A stretch of DNA of 64,000 nucleotides from Bacillus fungorum. GTDB taxonomy: Bacteria > Bacillota > Bacilli > Bacillales > Bacillaceae_G. Each line of letters opens with the position of its first letter. Positions within the stretch are counted from its first letter, which is position 1. Made by a program: the position numbers and the translations under genes. The DNA is taken from the NCBI RefSeq assembly GCF_002746455.1, contig NZ_NWUW01000021.1, positions 1 to 64,000 of the forward strand. The letters are read 5' to 3'. Below, piece after piece: positions 29,074 to 37,534 of this stretch. The notes beneath the pieces were generated by a model, which was given only the letters and a program-made list of their open reading frames with translations, made no database searches and was not told where the DNA came from.

Positions 29074-29538
29074 TTTGTACTCCAAAACAGTATTTGAACA
29101 TGTTAATAAAATCTTTTTTAATTCCTCTGTGGATAATTCAATTGTAAATTCAGGTACACCAGGTGTAATTAAAATTTTACCGTAAGTATAAATCGCACTA
29201 TCCACAATAATTGTTACATCTTGTGAATAACCGAAAGGAGCTACACATCCTGGCGTGCAACCAGTTTTGTCGCGCAGTTCATCGTGAGAACAGAGAGATA
29301 AGCGTTCTCCAGTTATTTCTTTCATCTCTCCCCGGTTGAGCCTTGTGCCCTCTAACGTAAAGAATACGTAATAATATCCAGACTTTGATTTTAAAAATAA
29401 GCTTTTACTTGGAGTACCTTGTAAACCAAGCCTTTCACGTACGATTCGATCTGTTTCATAATCGAGTACTGGTTCGTGTTCAAACTTTTCGTAAGAAGCA
29501 TTTGTTTTATGTAGTAAAGCGAGTACATCTTCGTACAT
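29059..29538 (-). CDS. YbaK/ProX-type aminoacyl-tRNA deacylase
   Basis: A 159-residue single-domain YbaK/EbsC fold. Conserved features include the early KFEHEPVLDYE, the KSLFLKSK lysine strand, and TGCTPGCVAPFG, the loop typical of ProXp/YbaK editing enzymes. Probably clears misacylated tRNA in trans; the tRNA substrate is not decidable here. Confidence 0.85.
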   Translation of the reverse strand: MYEDVLALLHKTNASYEKFEHEPVLDYETDRIVRERLGLQGTPSKSLFLKSKSGYYYVFFTLEGTRLNRGEMKEITGERLSLCSHDELRDKTGCTPGCVAPFGYSQDVTIIVDSAIYTYGKILITPGVPEFTIELSTEELKKILLTCSNTVLEYKQKES

Positions 29539-29612
29539 ATGGAGTGATACCCCTTTCTATTGTTAGTACAGTTTCTTCTCGTGGCGTCAACTGAATATGT
29601 TGGAAAGAGATA

Positions 29613-30167
29613 TTACTTGGACGGTGATTCCCATAATCGTTTTAGGATACATTGTTCATCGATTGTAATTTCGTAAATATCAGGATTCGTTAAAGCTCGC
29701 CATTCATTAAAGCCAATCGTCTGATCAAAGTGCCTTAAAATGAGCGTAAGTAAGTTTCCATGTGTAACAAGTAGTGTTGTAGTATGGTTTAATTTTAAAA
29801 CGTCTTGGATAAGCGATATAGCACGGTCCGTTGCTTGTTTTGTTGACTCTCCGCCTGAAAAGGCAATATCTATATTTGTAAAAGTAGACTCTAGTTTCTG
29901 CATCCAATCATCCATTGGAACGTCGCTTAATATGCGTTCAGCTAATCTTTCATCTTCTTGGATAGACAAGTTAGCTTGGAGCGCATAGGGCCGTATAGAA
30001 TCGATAGCTCGCACAAATGGGCTTGAAATAATATGATCTATTTGTGGTTGGTCTTCTAAGAGGAATGTAGCAAGGGTGTTTGCTTGATTCTTTCCGTCAA
30101 TTGTTAATTCAGCATCACGTTTTTGTCCAGCGGCTGAACAATGTCGTATTACAATTATTTTCTTCAT
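29613..30167 (-). CDS. Histidine phosphatase family protein
   Basis: 184 residues, phosphoglycerate-mutase-like. The phosphate-pocket motif is IRHCSAAGQ (the usual RHG reads RHC) with the second half VTHGNLLTL and a downstream Glu. It probably dephosphorylates a small metabolite; substrate unknown. RHC instead of RHG is seen in some family members and need not abolish activity. Confidence 0.85.
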   Translation of the reverse strand: MKKIIVIRHCSAAGQKRDAELTIDGKNQANTLATFLLEDQPQIDHIISSPFVRAIDSIRPYALQANLSIQEDERLAERILSDVPMDDWMQKLESTFTNIDIAFSGGESTKQATDRAISLIQDVLKLNHTTTLLVTHGNLLTLILRHFDQTIGFNEWRALTNPDIYEITIDEQCILKRLWESPSK

Positions 30168-30300
30168 AATTCATCCCCATCTTTCAAGTTGACGCTATAT
30201 ACTTCGACAAATGTAGAAAAAATTCCTTTTTATTGGAAACAGCATATGGATTTAAATATGTGGAAAAGTAATGTGGATAATAAAAAATTGAGGTGTCACT

Positions 30301-30735
30301 ATGAAAAAAATGATGTGCATTGTATTCATTATTTGTTTTCTTACGCAATTATCCACAACATATGCAGAATCCAATCAAAAGTTAGATTATCCAAGCAATC
30401 GAAATAAGCCATTTATGAGTGAAGATGTGTTTTACGAACAATTAGACAAGAAAATTTATAAAGAATATGAAAATGCAGCATACAGCGTTCGAAAAAAAGT
30501 CTTATTTAAAGAAGTGCCCGATGAAGAATCTTCTTTTAGGCAAAAAACAGCCGTGGGTTGTCGGAGTGAAGTGGTGCTTCAAGATTCTTTTGTTCACCCT
30601 GATCGCCAAGTTTATTTTTTCGCGTCCTTTTCTCAAAATGAAGTAGAAGAGTTACACAAGTACATCGTTATAGATGCAGAAACAAAGAAGGAGCTGCAAG
30701 GAGGAAAAAGCTATCATCATTGCGACAATCCATAA
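30301..30735 (+). CDS. Secreted hypothetical protein
   Basis: 144 residues with a Sec signal peptide (cleavage likely after TYA, residue 22). The mature part is charged, with a Cys (VGCRSEVVL) and a terminal SYHHCDNP. Family not recognised. GAGGTG lies before ATG 30301 and a terminator follows. Confidence 0.6.
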   Translation: MKKMMCIVFIICFLTQLSTTYAESNQKLDYPSNRNKPFMSEDVFYEQLDKKIYKEYENAAYSVRKKVLFKEVPDEESSFRQKTAVGCRSEVVLQDSFVHPDRQVYFFASFSQNEVEELHKYIVIDAETKKELQGGKSYHHCDNP

Positions 30736-30737
30736 AA

Positions 30738-30768
30738 AATAATCCACCAATCGGTGGGTTATTTTTTA
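30738..30768. terminator. Bidirectional terminator
   Basis: AATAATCCACC/GGTGGGTTATT arms (one G-T pair) between convergent genes. Confidence 0.8.
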
Positions 30769-31539
30769 CTCCGGCACACTCATTAATTTCGCTTTCATTT
30801 TGCGAATAAGAACGACAGCACCGATTGTGAAGAGAAGGGTAATTCCCTCTGCAACAAAGATGTTAATTGTTTTTGTTTGGTAAAGCGCCGCGAAGAAATC
30901 TACGAATGCGTGGAATAGTATAGCGTACACAAGGAATATATATTTCTTCTGTTTTACTGCGTATAAGACAAGTATTGTAAAGGCGATTTGCAGCACGAGT
31001 GCCATAATTCTTTCGAAGCTACCAAGGAAGTATAAGTAGGCAGGTTGCTGAATTAACATGTCCTGTAGGCGGCTTAGCTCTGGCATTTTTTCAACCATTT
31101 GAGCGAAGCTACCGCTGTTAATTGAATTCGCAAATATAAGTGCTTGGAATGCAGAGAATCCGCCAACTAAAATGGATTCTATCCCGCCGTGACCAATTCC
31201 ATAAGCAAAACCATCTTTATATTCTTTATATTTTTTTAGCAGGAAAAAAAAGGCAACGAAGCGTCCTAATTCTTCAAAAATACCAGCAGTTAGTCCACCA
31301 TACAGTGCGAAGACAAATGGATTTTCTAAAATTGGAGCGATTGCTGGATTACCGCGCATAAATAGGTGGAATGGTGTTTCGAGAATTTGGGTAAATCCGA
31401 TAAAGATAAGAACACCAACGCCGACCACTTTCCAATTAATATTATATTTTTTACGGAAATAAACGAGTACAATAATTGGGACCAGAATCGAGACAATGAG
31501 TTGAAAGATGATGCTGGCAATTACAGTATTTGAAACCAT
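30766..31539 (-). CDS. YhfC-family intramembrane metalloprotease
   Basis: 257 residues with seven or eight membrane helices. The putative catalytic motifs are FEELGRFVAFF and GIGHGGIES, matching the YhfC family (PF10086), a relative of CPBP/PrsW proteases. Start taken at ATG 31539 (MVSNTVIASIIF); the longer start at 31581 has no ribosome site. It is divergent from the MerR gene. Confidence 0.82.
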   Translation of the reverse strand: MVSNTVIASIIFQLIVSILVPIIVLVYFRKKYNINWKVVGVGVLIFIGFTQILETPFHLFMRGNPAIAPILENPFVFALYGGLTAGIFEELGRFVAFFFLLKKYKEYKDGFAYGIGHGGIESILVGGFSAFQALIFANSINSGSFAQMVEKMPELSRLQDMLIQQPAYLYFLGSFERIMALVLQIAFTILVLYAVKQKKYIFLVYAILFHAFVDFFAALYQTKTINIFVAEGITLLFTIGAVVLIRKMKAKLMSVPE

Positions 31540-31628
31540 ATTTTCACCGCTTTCTAATATATGTACATATCTATTATGCATGAAATATGGGAGAGATGAA
31601 ACTTTTTAAGATAAAATGAATTTACTTA

Positions 31629-31659
31629 TTGACTCTAACGTTGCGTCATACTTTATCGT
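31629..31659 (+). promoter_or_regulatory. MerR-type promoter with 19-bp spacer
   Basis: TTGACT (31629-31634) and TATCGT (31654-31659) are 19 bp apart, the over-long spacing activated by MerR proteins through DNA untwisting. The spacer holds the TCTAACGTTGCGTCATA region with a central AACGTT. Autoregulation by the downstream gene is inferred. Confidence 0.55.
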
Positions 31660-31681
31660 ATGTACTAAGGGGGAGATACAC

Positions 31682-32413
31682 ATGACAATGAAGGTAAAAG
31701 AGGTAGCTAATTTAGTTGGAATTAGTGTGCGCACACTGCATCATTACGATGAAATTGGGTTGTTAACCCCAGACGAGACGACAGAGTCTGGATATCGTCT
31801 GTATTCCAATGAAAATTTAGAGACATTGCAGCAAATTTTATTTTTTAAAGAACTAGGCTTCCCTTTGAAGAAAATTAAAGAAATTATCATGAGTCCATCA
31901 TTTAATCGCGAAGGGGCACTACAGCTTCATAAGAAAATGCTTCTTGAAAAGCGTGCTAGGTTAGATAAAGTGATTGCGACGATTGATAAAACAATTCAGC
32001 ATACAAAAGGAGAGATTGAAATGACGAATAAAGAGAAATTTGAAGGATTCGATTTCAGCCATAATCCGTACGAAGAAGAAGCGCGTGAAAGATGGGGAGA
32101 CGAAGCTGTAGATAAAGCGAATGAATATGCGAAAGGTATGTCAAAAGATAATCAAGAAGAGTTTAATACGATTTACAGAAATTTAGCGGCGCTTAGACAC
32201 GGAGCACCAGATTCTAAAGAGGCACAGGAAGCTATCAAAGTATGGTACGATTACTTGCAAAACTTCGGTGAATATTCATTAGATGCTTTTAAAGGACTCG
32301 GCCAAATGTACGTTGCTGATGAGCGCTTTATGAAAAATATCGATAAGTTTGGCGAAGGGTTAGCGCAGTTTATGTGTGATGCGATGGAGGTTTATGCGGA
32401 TCGTAAGAAATAG
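31682..32413 (+). CDS. MerR-family regulator with TipAS drug-sensing domain
   Basis: A 243-residue Mta/TipA-type activator. Residues 1-70 form the MerR winged helix (KVKEVANLVGISVRTLHHYDEIGLL); about 75-115 is the coiled coil; the rest is a TipAS domain (YEEEARERWG, GLGQMYVADERF), which binds thiopeptides or other drugs. Start ATG 31682 has AAGGGGGAG. No dedicated pump gene is adjacent, so its target beyond itself is unknown. Confidence 0.92.
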   Translation: MTMKVKEVANLVGISVRTLHHYDEIGLLTPDETTESGYRLYSNENLETLQQILFFKELGFPLKKIKEIIMSPSFNREGALQLHKKMLLEKRARLDKVIATIDKTIQHTKGEIEMTNKEKFEGFDFSHNPYEEEARERWGDEAVDKANEYAKGMSKDNQEEFNTIYRNLAALRHGAPDSKEAQEAIKVWYDYLQNFGEYSLDAFKGLGQMYVADERFMKNIDKFGEGLAQFMCDAMEVYADRKK

Positions 32414-32430
32414 TAAAAAAGTAAAACAGT

Positions 32431-32466
32431 AAAACAGGTGGAGGTTTTCTCCACCTGTTTTACTTT
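32431..32466. terminator. Bidirectional terminator
   Basis: AAAACAGGTGGAG/CTCCACCTGTTTT arms between the convergent merR-like and yutC genes. Confidence 0.9.
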
Positions 32467-33038
32467 TTAATCATATCATTCAAAGTTTGATTCTCTGTAT
32501 TGTTCAAATGAGGATTTTTGCTCATTTCACGCTTTAACATATCGAGGCTTTGTGTATATTCTGTATCATTTAATGCGCCAGATTGAAGCCCTTGAATTTG
32601 AGAAATCAATTTTTGGTTTGTTGATACATATGCTTTATAATAGCGAGGGACGATGGACAAAGCAGTTTTATATACTTGATCCGCTACGAGTTTCGGATCC
32701 GTTGTGTTTGCACGGTATACAACAAATACTTCATCATCAGTAACGAGCGTAGCAGCGTTTGTAACGTCAGGAAGTTTGACTGTCATGCTTGTAATCATTT
32801 CAGCGACTTTCTCACGGTTAATGGCTCCTACTTGTTTGTTAGATACTTCATGTTTTTGTTTAGATGAATAGCCGACCCTTGTAAGTCGTGTATTTGTATT
32901 TTCCGTATGATACATATCGTTTTTATTGGAAACAAGAACACGACTTCCTTCTTCACGTTCCATTTCGGCTTTATTCGTTGATTGGCAGCCTGCAAATAAG
33001 GAAAGCGTGAGGAGAGAGAGTATAATTTGTTTTTTCAC
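32460..33038 (-). CDS. yutC: YhcN/YlaJ-family sporulation lipoprotein (YutC)
   Basis: 192 residues. Lipobox LFAGC (Cys 18). The mature part is the YhcN/YlaJ domain (MITSMTVKLPDVTNAATLVTDDEVFVVY). Such lipoproteins sit in the inner spore membrane and affect germination or outgrowth (known for the family). The gene is near yutD as in B. subtilis. Ribosome site GGAGGTGAT. Confidence 0.88.
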   Translation of the reverse strand: MKKQIILSLLTLSLFAGCQSTNKAEMEREEGSRVLVSNKNDMYHTENTNTRLTRVGYSSKQKHEVSNKQVGAINREKVAEMITSMTVKLPDVTNAATLVTDDEVFVVYRANTTDPKLVADQVYKTALSIVPRYYKAYVSTNQKLISQIQGLQSGALNDTEYTQSLDMLKREMSKNPHLNNTENQTLNDMIKK

Positions 33039-33153
33039 GATGTATCACCTCCTTCTCCATAGCATGCACTAATTTGCAAATTTTTGTATTTGAAATTGTT
33101 GGTTGGTATGCTTTGTGATACGATAAAAAGAAGAATGCTTAGAGAGGAAGTTA

Positions 33154-33459
33154 ATGATGGAGCAAAAGCAAGAGATTCATGCTACGGTGAGCATTAGTAA
33201 TGTTCAGTACGAAGTAATTAAAAACTTTCGTGACGGTTTTAGTGAAGAAGCATTTAAAGAGCGCTATGCAGAAATTTTAAATAAATATGATTACATCGTT
33301 GGGGACTGGGGTTATGAGCAACTTAGATTGCGCGGATTCTTTGATGATAGTAACCAGCGTGCGACATATGATACGAAAATTAGTACATTGTCAGAGTATT
33401 TATACGAGTACTGTAACTTCGGTTGTGCACACTTCGTATTACGAAAAGTGAAGAAATAA
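33154..33459 (+). CDS. yutD: YutD-family protein
   Basis: 101 residues matching the YutD family (VIKNFRDGFSEEAFKERYAEILNKYDYIVGDWGYEQLRLRGF and C-terminal CNFGCAHFVLRK). Small cytosolic protein of unknown function conserved in Firmicutes. Two ATG codons in a row (33154, 33157) follow GAGAGGAAG; either may be used. Confidence 0.92.
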   Translation: MMEQKQEIHATVSISNVQYEVIKNFRDGFSEEAFKERYAEILNKYDYIVGDWGYEQLRLRGFFDDSNQRATYDTKISTLSEYLYEYCNFGCAHFVLRKVKK

Positions 33460-33460
33460 A

Positions 33461-33492
33461 AAAATCCTCTTACGATTGTAAGAGGACTTTTT
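33461..33492. terminator. Terminator after yutD
   Basis: TCCTCTTAC/GTAAGAGGA arms with A and T flanks, shared with the convergent acetyltransferase gene. Confidence 0.88.
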
Positions 33493-33991
33493 CATAGCAA
33501 TTATACCAATTGTGAGGAGGCTGTTTACTGGAAAAGTAAACAGCACCTCGGCAAATATAATGATTCTTTTCATACAAACGCAATGAAACAGGATTACCAG
33601 TGAAAGCATCTAATCGTATGCCGGTATAGTTTTTCTGTTTCGCTTCATTTTCCCAAAAGGATAAAAGTACTTTGCTATATCCTTTTCCTTGCGCGAGCGG
33701 ATGGATGACGAAAGAGTGGACGATAAGAAAGCGCCCGTCTGTTTCTGACCAATCAATGCGCTCATATTCTGGAGACTGCGACTCGTTTAATACGACAGCA
33801 CCAACGAGTGAATCACCCTCAAACAGGCAATAGAGTTCACCTTGTTCTAAGTGATAGGAAATATGTTCTTGCGCCGGATAAGAATCATCCCATTGGTAAA
33901 TTTGATTTTGTAAGAGCGCTTTTTTACATTCTGTATACATTTCATCTAATTCGTCTAGTAAATCCATCGTACCTTTTCTCACTTTTAACAT
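33470..33991 (-). CDS. GNAT-family acetyltransferase
   Basis: 173 residues. The GNAT core is visible: FLIVHSFVIHPLAQGKGYSKVLLSFWE (acetyl-CoA loop QGKGYS) and IRLDAFTGNPVSLRLYEKNHY. Start is ATG 33991 (MLKVRKG) with GAGGGGGG; a longer frame to 34012 overlaps the upstream stop. Substrate unknown. It is 11 bp downstream of the next gene and co-transcribed with it. Confidence 0.88.
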   Translation of the reverse strand: MLKVRKGTMDLLDELDEMYTECKKALLQNQIYQWDDSYPAQEHISYHLEQGELYCLFEGDSLVGAVVLNESQSPEYERIDWSETDGRFLIVHSFVIHPLAQGKGYSKVLLSFWENEAKQKNYTGIRLDAFTGNPVSLRLYEKNHYICRGAVYFSSKQPPHNWYNCYEKVLLQS

Positions 33992-34002
33992 GAGATCCCC
34001 CC

Positions 34003-34500
34003 TCACAAACAAATCGAAATATAATCGCCTTCAGAAAGTATTGTATTTGGTTTTATTTGTTGTCCATTCAATTGAATATCCCCATTTTTAATTTTATCCA
34101 CAATGAGTGTACGGCTCCAGTCGGAAATATATGTGGATAAGGCTTTATCGATGCGGTGGGAACCAAAAACGATGTCTAATACGATCGTGATTTCGGTTAT
34201 ACCACTTTCTTTATGTCGTGTAATGGAAATAGTAGTACTTGCTTCTGTTTGGTCTTGCTGTGTCGTATCAACTGTTTCAACGTGATCAGTAAATGATTTA
34301 TAAATGCGAATTTTTTGATTCCACGTATGATCTTTCGGACATTTATAAATGGCAAAGCGGTATATATTTTTTCCATTGGCGTTATGCCTACGAATATTCG
34401 TGTCAGTAAATAGGGTAGTGCGTCTGCAATTTTTGCAATACTTTTCGATTGTGTTTTGCTGGTTTTCATATAAACTCCAAGAAAGTTGTACTTTCTGCAT
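34003..34500 (-). CDS. Zinc-ribbon plus S4-like RNA-binding protein
   Basis: 165 residues. The N-terminus has a CxxC (KYCKNCRRTT), then Cys in IYKCPKDH with His, suggesting a small metal-binding module. The C-terminal 60 residues (HRIDKALSTYI...DWSRTLIVDKIKNGDIQLNGQQIKPNTILSEGDYISI) follow the S4-domain pattern. Probably binds structured RNA. The exact family is not recognised. Ribosome site AGGTG. It lies immediately downstream, on the same strand, of the structured element at 34544-34780. Confidence 0.7.
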   Translation of the reverse strand: MQKVQLSWSLYENQQNTIEKYCKNCRRTTLFTDTNIRRHNANGKNIYRFAIYKCPKDHTWNQKIRIYKSFTDHVETVDTTQQDQTEASTTISITRHKESGITEITIVLDIVFGSHRIDKALSTYISDWSRTLIVDKIKNGDIQLNGQQIKPNTILSEGDYISICL

Positions 34501-34543
34501 TTTCCTTCACCTCTTATAGTAGTGGTAAAGGAACGTAATACAG

Positions 34544-34780
34544 CTATTTGGATGTCTTGTAGTATGAAGGCATGAGAAATAGACAAAAATAAAAGGAGAT
34601 TCCCTTAGGAAGCTCCGTAAACATCATACTACAGATGCGTTACGCTCCTTTGTAATGGGAATGGGCAGACTACTCCCTTGAAAAAGCACGGTGCTTTTTT
34701 GAGAGTAATGCTATCCAATTGCTGGTCCATTACAAAGTAGTTGTTGGCATACGCAGATAACGTCCTTTCTATCCAAATAG
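34544..34780. repeat. 237-bp structured element with terminal inverted repeats
   Basis: Ends CTATTTGGAT (34544-34553) and ATCCAAATAG (34771-34780) are perfect inverted repeats. Inside, GTAGTATGA (34559-34567) pairs with TCATACTAC (34624-34632); CTTTGTAATGG (34648-34658) pairs with CCATTACAAAG (34727-34737); and the apex AAAAAGCAC-G-GTGCTTTTT (34681-34699) is a tight hairpin. No ORF. It could be a small RNA, a leader of the S4-like gene, or a non-autonomous mobile repeat. Confidence 0.6.
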
Positions 34781-34869
34781 ATTTATTCTTCATTATAACA
34801 TATTAGTTTGAAAATTAAAAATTATTAAAGTAAAAAAACACCAGCTAAAATAGCTGGTGCATACGATAA

Positions 34870-35136
34870 TTATATAAGTTCAAATAAAAATGAGCGTAAT
34901 TCTTCTGCAATTTCTTCAGTCATAGAAAATGCGTGCTCTAAGTAGCCTGGTTCGTTTAAATCGTCAGCGCCGATGATTGCGAATTTATTGCGCTGCATAT
35001 CAAGGACAATTGTTTTACCGTAATGACGATCGGAGTATAATAGCGCTAAATCATGACGCTCATTTTCTCCCATAAAGCTAACGAAACGAGTTTTTGTAGC
35101 GACAGTGTCGTCGTACAGAAAGAAACGTTCTTCCAT
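34870..35136 (-). CDS. DUF3055-like small protein
   Basis: 88 residues, cytosolic alpha/beta (RFVSFMGENERHDLALLYSDRHYGKTIVLDMQRNKFAIIGADDL). I associate this with the DUF3055 family found near glpX/yut genes; function unknown. The start is ATG 35136, since the AAAGGAG site is too close to the ATG at 35142. It lies 17 bp downstream of glpX and is likely co-transcribed. Confidence 0.75.
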   Translation of the reverse strand: MEERFFLYDDTVATKTRFVSFMGENERHDLALLYSDRHYGKTIVLDMQRNKFAIIGADDLNEPGYLEHAFSMTEEIAEELRSFLFELI

Positions 35137-35153
35137 ACACATGGCTCCTTTTA

Positions 35154-36125
35154 TTAAATATCTAAGTTTAAGTGTGGCTTATGATCTAAATGGTGATGCG
35201 TTTTAATGAATCGTACCGTTCTTGTTTTGTAACGCATTACGATAGAGTATGTTTCAGCTAAATCTCCGCCTAGGAATTTCACGCCGTCTAATAACTCACC
35301 AGCAGATACACCAGTTGCTGAGAAGATTGCATCATCACCAGATACTAAATCGTCTAACATAAGAAGTTGACGAGGGTCTTCTAATCCCATTTCACGACAA
35401 CGTGCTTCTTCTTCTTCGTTCATTGGAACTAAGCGAGCTTGCATTTCACCTTCAAGGCATTTTAATGCTGCTGCAGAAATAACGCCTTCTGGAGCTCCGC
35501 CAATACCTACGAATAAATCAATACCAGTTCCAGGTAGTGCTGTTGCGATTGACGCACCAACATCACCATCACCAAATAATTTTACACGTGCACCTTTTGC
35601 ACGAACACGGTCAATAATATCTTGATGACGTTCACGTTCTTGAACGATAACTGTTAGATCGCGAATCTTTTTATTGTTAGCTTCCGCTACAATTTCAATT
35701 GTTTTTTCAATTGGATCATCTAAGCTAATTTTACCAGCTGCTTTTGGACCAACCGCGATTTTTTCCATGTACATATCAGGAGCATGAAGAAGGTTTCCTT
35801 TATCTGCGATTGCGATAACTGCCATTGCATTTGCAAGACCTTTTGCAACGATGTTTGTACCTTCTAATGGGTCAACGGCGATATCTACTTCTGGACCGTT
35901 ACCTGTTCCTAGTTCTTCACCAATATACAACATTGGTGCTTCATCAAGTTCTCCTTCACCGATTACAACTGTACCTGCCATGTTTACTGAATCAAACATA
36001 TCACGCATTGCTGTAGTTGCTGCATCATCTGCTTCATTCTTCTTTCCGCGGCCCATCCACTGTGCGGATGCTAATGCTGCTGCTTCTGTTACACGGACAA
36101 TTTCTAGTGCGAGTTCACGTTCCAA
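35154..36125 (-). CDS. glpX: Class II fructose-1,6-bisphosphatase GlpX
   Basis: 323 residues. Signature motifs are [25 protein letters not shown] (metal and phosphate site), and [17 protein letters not shown]. It hydrolyses fructose-1,6-bisphosphate in gluconeogenesis. The start is a TTG at 36123-36125, 9 bp after GGAGG; the nearby ATG is out of frame. Monocistronic or with the DUF3055-like gene. Confidence 0.95.
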   Translation of the reverse strand: MERELALEIVRVTEAAALASAQWMGRGKKNEADDAATTAMRDMFDSVNMAGTVVIGEGELDEAPMLYIGEELGTGNGPEVDIAVDPLEGTNIVAKGLANAMAVIAIADKGNLLHAPDMYMEKIAVGPKAAGKISLDDPIEKTIEIVAEANNKKIRDLTVIVQERERHQDIIDRVRAKGARVKLFGDGDVGASIATALPGTGIDLFVGIGGAPEGVISAAALKCLEGEMQARLVPMNEEEEARCREMGLEDPRQLLMLDDLVSGDDAIFSATGVSAGELLDGVKFLGGDLAETYSIVMRYKTRTVRFIKTHHHLDHKPHLNLDI

Positions 36126-36272
36126 GGTTCCATTCCTCCAATTTCAAAAATCATACAAATATAACTATAACAAATAACGGAGAAAAGGTGAATTCGAAAA
36201 ATTGTCGATTTTTTCAGAAGAAAGCGTTACAATTAAAATGTAAATGCTTTAATTTCCAGGTAGGTGACATTC

Positions 36273-36713
36273 ATGTATTTTGTAGACAGAAAGAAAATAG
36301 AACAAATGCTAGTATGTTTAGAACGAGCAACAAGTACATTTCAAGAGAAAAAGATATATGAAACCGAGTTTGAATTTTACGCATTAGAACGTATAGCTCA
36401 TCTAATGATTGATTGTGTATTAGATGTAGGGAATGCGATGATCGATGGATTTATTATGCGCGATCCAGGAAGCTATGAAGATATTATTGATATTTTAATG
36501 GACGAGCGAGTGATAAGTGAAGAAGATGGAAAAGGGATGAAAGAAATTATCCTTCTTCGAAAAATGCTTACGCAAGATTATATTCAAATGAATCATCATG
36601 AATTATATAAGACGATTCAAAAACATATTGCAGTGGTAGAAAAATACCCAGCAAATATTCGTAGTTACTTAGAGAAGGAATTAGGACCTGTATCTGCATT
36701 TGTACCAGAATAA
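36273..36713 (+). CDS. yutE: HepT-like DUF86 protein YutE
   Basis: 146 residues, helical, of the DUF86/HepT family. The family RNase motif RxxxxHxY reads RKMLTQDY (96-103), with Gln in place of His, so RNase toxin activity is doubtful. No MntA-type nucleotidyltransferase is adjacent, unlike toxin-antitoxin HepT pairs. It is the B. subtilis YutE position. ATG 36273 has AGGTAGGTG; a GTG three codons earlier is possible. Confidence 0.85.
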   Translation: MYFVDRKKIEQMLVCLERATSTFQEKKIYETEFEFYALERIAHLMIDCVLDVGNAMIDGFIMRDPGSYEDIIDILMDERVISEEDGKGMKEIILLRKMLTQDYIQMNHHELYKTIQKHIAVVEKYPANIRSYLEKELGPVSAFVPE

Positions 36714-36719
36714 TTATGC

Positions 36720-36760
36720 TTATAAGATCCCCAGGACTACCTTTTGGGGATCTTATATTG
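36720..36760 (+). terminator. Terminator of yutE
   Basis: ATAAGATCCCC/GGGGATCTTAT arms, then ATTG. The loop is 13 nt. Confidence 0.75.
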
Positions 36761-36792
36761 TATGTGAGAAAGAAAAGGGAGAAGGATGAAGC

Positions 36793-37425
36793 ATGGGGGA
36801 AGCACGTACGACGAAAGATGAAATTGTACAATTGTTGAAAGTAAAGGGAGAGCACACGGTAGCGGAACTAGCTGATATTTTAGAGATTACAGAAATGGCG
36901 ATCCGAAGACATTTAAGTAATCTTGAGAAAGATGGTTTCATTTATTCCAAGATGGTAAGGCAACATGTCGGAAGACCAACTTATTTGTATGGATTAAGCG
37001 AAAAGGGAGAAGATACATTCCCGAAAGAGTATAAGCAATTTGCGATTGATATGCTAGAAGATTTAGCTCGAATGGGCGACGAAAAAATACTTCGCCACGT
37101 TTTAAAAGAGAGAACGAAGCGAATGGAAGAACAGTTGCAAAAGCGAGTGAGTAATCAAAAGAATTTAGCATATAAAGTGCAAGAAATAGCAGCTATGCAA
37201 GAGAAAAATGGTTATATGGTTCAAATTAAGAGAGATGGGGAGAACTCTTTCGTAATTGAAAAACAAAACTGTCCGTTAAAGGAAATCGCTGAGAGATTCC
37301 CGCAAGTGTGTGAAGATGAAAAAGAGATGTATAAGCGTTTATTTGCGAACGCAGATGTGAAAACGCTAGCAAACATGTGCGAGGGCGATTGTAGTTGTTC
37401 TTACCAAATAAAAGAGAAAAAATGA
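36793..37425 (+). CDS. SufR-like HTH regulator with C-terminal cysteine cluster
   Basis: 210 residues. The N-terminal winged helix is DeoR/ArsR-like (HTVAELADILEITEMAIRRHLSNLEKDGFI). The C-terminus has five cysteines: C160-X12-C173, then C196, C200, C202. The C-X12-C spacing recalls the Fe-S ligands of SufR repressors, suggesting a cluster-sensing regulator (inference). It lies 33 bp after the yutE terminator with GGGAGAAGGATG as ribosome site. It may regulate suf or neighbouring yut genes. Confidence 0.8.
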   Translation: MGEARTTKDEIVQLLKVKGEHTVAELADILEITEMAIRRHLSNLEKDGFIYSKMVRQHVGRPTYLYGLSEKGEDTFPKEYKQFAIDMLEDLARMGDEKILRHVLKERTKRMEEQLQKRVSNQKNLAYKVQEIAAMQEKNGYMVQIKRDGENSFVIEKQNCPLKEIAERFPQVCEDEKEMYKRLFANADVKTLANMCEGDCSCSYQIKEKK

Positions 37426-37436
37426 ACGTTATGGGG

Positions 37437-37460
37437 CGCTTTAAGGTAAAGCGTTTTTTT
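37437..37460 (+). terminator. Terminator of the SufR-like gene
   Basis: CGCTTT/AAAGCG arms around AAGGT, followed by T7. Confidence 0.75.
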
Positions 37461-37534
37461 CTTTGGAAAAAGCGGGTAATATAAGAGTGGTATGATAAGG
37501 TGAGAACGTTAGCATAGAAGGAGAGACATAATCG

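Noticed and set aside
30141..30407. 88-residue plus-strand frame
   Set aside because: Overlaps the promoter and signal-peptide region of the secreted protein in another frame; no ribosome site.
32460..33038. Germination receptor component
   Set aside because: Lipobox and domain fit the YhcN/YlaJ lipoprotein family, not GerC-type subunits.
34544..34780. T-box, yybP-ykoY or 6S RNA
   Set aside because: The T-box AGGGTGG core and a full yybP-ykoY core are absent, and location does not match known bsrA/bsrB contexts; left as unassigned structure.
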